A stretch of DNA of 49,539 nt from Bipolaris cookei (lineage: Eukaryota; Ascomycota; Dothideomycetes; Pleosporales; Pleosporaceae): assembly GCA_002286855.1 (NCBI GenBank), contig NRSV01000119.1, positions 1 to 49,539 on the forward strand, given 5' to 3'. Below, piece after piece: positions 47,196-49,539 of the stretch (positions are counted from its first letter, which is position 1; every line of letters starts with the position of its first letter). Made by a program: the position numbers and the translations under genes. The notes under the pieces are model-generated. The model did not search any database. It saw nothing but the letters and a program-made list of their open reading frames with translations, and had not been told where the DNA came from.

Positions 47196-49539
47196 TATTG
47201 ATTTATTTATTTATTTATTGACTCCTACTCGGTTTCAGCCGCGTGCTGCGCAGCTATGCCCGGAGTGACAGGCGTGGCAGACAGCGGACGCGGTGCGGAC
47301 GTTGATCCGCGCTGCCCCACTTCATCCCTCGAAAGGGACCATCTGTCCCCATAAACCTGCCGTTTTCCTTCAACCACCATCTATATGCTTTGGCCGGCCA
47401 TCTAGATAACGGTTCTACTAATTGCATGCTGTGTTTCTAGGCTCGTAGAGGCTCGCTGCCTCGTCTGTCGCGTCCGCTGTACCTACAGTCTCCCCCCAGC
47501 GCTCGGCGTCGTCTACTCATCTCTGATCCCCACATGCCCAAGGATCTGCGTCTGTTCCATATACTCGATAGCTTTAGTAGCTAGCTGCGGGGTGCTCAGA
47601 ATCTTCCTAAGGCTGTTTCGTCCGGATAGGTTGCTGAAAGTGCGGTTCCGGAGGTCCTTATACTTGCTGCAGCGGAGGAGGACGTGGGCGACGGTTTGCC
47701 GCCTCTCTCCACAGCTGCAGCGGGGGCTAGTAACGGTCGGGACGTGTCGACTGAAGAGGAAGTCGTTGAGGCCTATCTTCTCGGTTCGCAGCTGCACCAA
47801 CAGCGCGCTTTCCCTTTTGCTGAGCCTCTCGTGGAGCTGCAGCACTTTCTTGGTGGGCGTTGGCGTGTGTCTGTATGTTGCGCGGCCTGTCTTGTCTTCC
47901 CTCCATGCGCTGATCCAAGCCCTTTCTGCCTGTGTCTTGCACCACCTTCTGAGTGTTGTTCTGAGTGGGTGCAGCTGCGAGGGCGGGTTGGCTGGTGGCT
48001 GGCTGCGGCCGTCCTCTCTCCACCCAGTAGCCTCCTTGGCAGCCCGGTCGGCGGCCTCGTTTCCGGGGATTCCTATGTGGGCCGGTATCCATCGAACGGT
48101 CACGGTTAGTCCTTTGTCCTGGAGCTCCTGGACCTGCTGCGCGATCTCTCCGAGGATGTAGGCGCCAGATCGTCCCTCCGCCTTGGCTATAGACCATATA
48201 GCGGCCTGGTTGTCCGTGTATATGGCTATACTCTTCCGTTCACCGTGCTCGTTTGCGTATCTCCGCCCGATCTGTAGCGCCAAACTGATGCCTTGCAGCT
48301 CCGCGGCATATACTGTCGACGATGTGCTTGGCCCCATATGTACAGACAGTGTCTGCTGTGTGAGTGGGCATACCGCTGCGGAGCCGATCTCGCCATCGAT
48401 GCCGCTGCCGTCGGTGTAGATGCTAAGGCTGTTGGCTGCTGCACACTCTGCGTCGTGGCGGCCTCGGGCCTTGTCTGCATTGCCGTCGATGTGGGTGTGC
48501 GGTCCTCGCTGCCATGGGGGCGTGATAAATGGCGGGATATGCTCTTGCTTGTCTAGATCACGCACTTGCTTGCTCCTCAGTGCCTCGTATACCTTCTGCC
48601 AAGGACTCTTGTGTGCCCTGTAGTTCTTGTCAGTGGCCACTAGCGCCAGTTCTCTCGGCTCAAAGCCTGCGGTTTTCGCGATGTCCCTAGACGAAGATAG
48701 TCGAGTAACTACGTCTGCGTTGTGCTTCCAGATCTGCTGTTCGATTGGAAGGAGAAACGTTTCTACGTCAAGTGCTGCCCTTGAGGTTGCTCTGTAGGCT
48801 CCGCATATACTTCTCGCTGCTCTTGCTTGGATGCTGCGCAGGGCATCTATCGTCTTGTGTGTGTAGGCGCGCTTTTTGTCGTTGAGGTTGGCGTTGGACC
48901 AGATCGAGCAAGCGTACAGCATTTGTGGGAGTGCGATGGCTTCGTACAGTCTGCGCATGTCTTGCATACGGACGCCCCAAGTGGAGCTGCCGAGGCTACT
49001 CAGCATGTTTACTGTACGTGTTGCCTTCTGTCTGATCGTCTCTACTTGCTCTCTCCACTTCAGTTTATTGTCCAGGGTTAGCCCGAGGTACTTGCATGTT
49101 GGGGACGGCTTTATCTCGCCCCACTCTGTCTGGATAGGCGCATCGACGTTGATGCGTTTGCGTGATCTTGTAAAGTGAGTTAGCTGGAATTTGTCGGGAG
49201 CAAAGATAGATGCGTGTGTCGTTGCCCAACGCTGTGCTTTCTCTAGCACTGTGCCCAGCACTTCGCACGTTCGTTCTGTAGTCTTGCCCCAGGCAAGGAT
49301 AGCAACATCGTCAATATACCCTACTGACATAGCGTCCGTCTGCTCGTTGCACTGCTCGATTAAGTCTGCGTTGTAGAAGAGATAGAGTATAGGGGAGAGT
49401 GGCGAGCCCTGGGGGATGCCTGTGTTTATCTCGTAGTCTTTGGATTTGTACCCGTCGACTAAAATGCAGGTGTGTCTATCGCTTAAGAAGCTTGCTATCC
49501 AGCGCACTATCCTTTCGTCGACCTTGCGTTTTCGTAGGT
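47196..49539 (-). mobile_element. LINE copy 3 (same family as copy 1), truncated by window end
   Basis: The 3' UTR from ctcctactcggtttcagccgcg (47222 onward) to the ORF2 stop matches copy 1 along its whole length. The tail on the plus strand is ATTT repeated four times plus ATTG (47201-47220), different from copy 1's TTGA. The rest of the element continues beyond the right edge. Confidence 0.85.
47513..49539 (-). CDS. LINE copy 3 ORF2, C-terminal part
   Basis: The frame is open from the right edge of the window (no start inside) to the stop at 47513. It covers the reverse-transcriptase palm (NTGIPQGSPLSPILYLFYNA, SVGYIDDVAILAWG) and thumb. RNase H follows, with SIYTDGSGIDGEIGSAAVCP, AAELQGISLALQ, AIYTDNQAAIWSIAK and RWIPAHIGIPGNEAADRAAK. 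The tail motif is CSCGERRQTVAHVLLRC. Residue identity to copy 1 is roughly 70-75% by eye, so these are different lineages of one family, both with the rare YIDD. No stops were seen. Confidence 0.85.
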   Translation of the reverse strand, partial: LRKRKVDERIVRWIASFLSDRHTCILVDGYKSKDYEINTGIPQGSPLSPILYLFYNADLIEQCNEQTDAMSVGYIDDVAILAWGKTTERTCEVLGTVLEKAQRWATTHASIFAPDKFQLTHFTRSRKRINVDAPIQTEWGEIKPSPTCKYLGLTLDNKLKWREQVETIRQKATRTVNMLSSLGSSTWGVRMQDMRRLYEAIALPQMLYACSIWSNANLNDKKRAYTHKTIDALRSIQARAARSICGAYRATSRAALDVETFLLPIEQQIWKHNADVVTRLSSSRDIAKTAGFEPRELALVATDKNYRAHKSPWQKVYEALRSKQVRDLDKQEHIPPFITPPWQRGPHTHIDGNADKARGRHDAECAAANSLSIYTDGSGIDGEIGSAAVCPLTQQTLSVHMGPSTSSTVYAAELQGISLALQIGRRYANEHGERKSIAIYTDNQAAIWSIAKAEGRSGAYILGEIAQQVQELQDKGLTVTVRWIPAHIGIPGNEAADRAAKEATGWREDGRSQPPANPPSQLHPLRTTLRRWCKTQAERAWISAWREDKTGRATYRHTPTPTKKVLQLHERLSKRESALLVQLRTEKIGLNDFLFSRHVPTVTSPRCSCGERRQTVAHVLLRCSKYKDLRNRTFSNLSGRNSLRKILSTPQLATKAIEYMEQTQILGHVGIRDE

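Noticed and set aside
1..49539. tRNA, rRNA, CRISPR array or bacterial-type operon
   Set aside because: None was recognised on either strand. Repeats seen are transposon tails, TPR/WD40 units and MITEs, and genes are monocistronic with introns.

Overview
The window is genomic DNA of a filamentous ascomycete fungus. Gene style and family repertoire point to a Dothideomycete, probably Pleosporales, but that is inference. The evidence is: many 49-76 bp GT..AG introns with CTRAC-type branch points; Zn2Cys6, HET, NB-ARC, NACHT-WD40, fungal BTB and fungal protein-kinase families; Tad/I-like LINEs and pogo/Fot1 transposons; and stop codons of the TAG/TGA kind expected from C:G to T:A mutation (RIP). 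No bacterial operons, rRNA, tRNA or CRISPR were seen. This is a repeat-rich accessory compartment: about 40% is transposon, and many of the host genes are truncated, frameshifted or nested with repeats.

Layout. 1-6.1 kb: a complete LINE on the minus strand (ORF1 zinc-knuckle protein, ORF2 endonuclease-RT-RNase H), whose 3' tail abuts what looks like the 5' end of another copy. 6.1-8.6 kb: no gene seen. 8.65-9.5 kb: an intact small kinase-like gene. 9.9-11.7 kb: a pogo/Fot1 transposase that keeps its reading frame but has Asn at the third catalytic position. 12.6-13.3 kb: a secreted protein. 14.4-17.8 kb: a dead HET/NB-ARC/TPR NLR gene (minus) split by a 494-bp solo LTR with a perfect 5-bp target duplication. 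18.3-24.2 kb: a second, different LINE (minus), next to a 5'-less carboxymuconolactone decarboxylase/AhpD-like exon. 25.2-25.6 kb: a GT69 relic. 27.5-28.8 kb: a Zn2Cys6 regulator cut short by a pogo remnant (28.76-29.6 kb). 29.6-34.5 kb: a NACHT-WD40 NLR gene (minus, 3 exons) whose 3' end and flank recur upstream of it as an inverted duplication; one arm holds a 436-bp MITE with 55-bp perfect inverted repeats. 34.6-38.8 kb: two spliced BTB genes (minus). 39.4-40.0 kb: a KCTD-like BTB pseudogene. 40.3-41.3 kb: a CxC-type zinc-finger ORF. 41.7-43.2 kb: a spliced RNase H fused to a second alpha/beta domain. 43.4-44.9 kb: two broken glycan-enzyme genes (MGAT4-like fragment; GH76 mannanase). 45.2-46.6 kb: a spliced PD-(D/E)XK nuclease-like gene. 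47.2 kb to the end: a third LINE, same family as the first, running off the window.

The host genes do not form a pathway. The most notable theme is NLR-type (heterokaryon-incompatibility/innate-immunity-like) receptors: one dead HET-NB-ARC-TPR receptor, and one apparently intact NACHT-WD40 receptor with a short first exon resembling an amyloid signalling motif and sitting inside an inverted duplication. Intron positions were read by eye from GT/AG, branch point and frame agreement; none is experimentally supported here.
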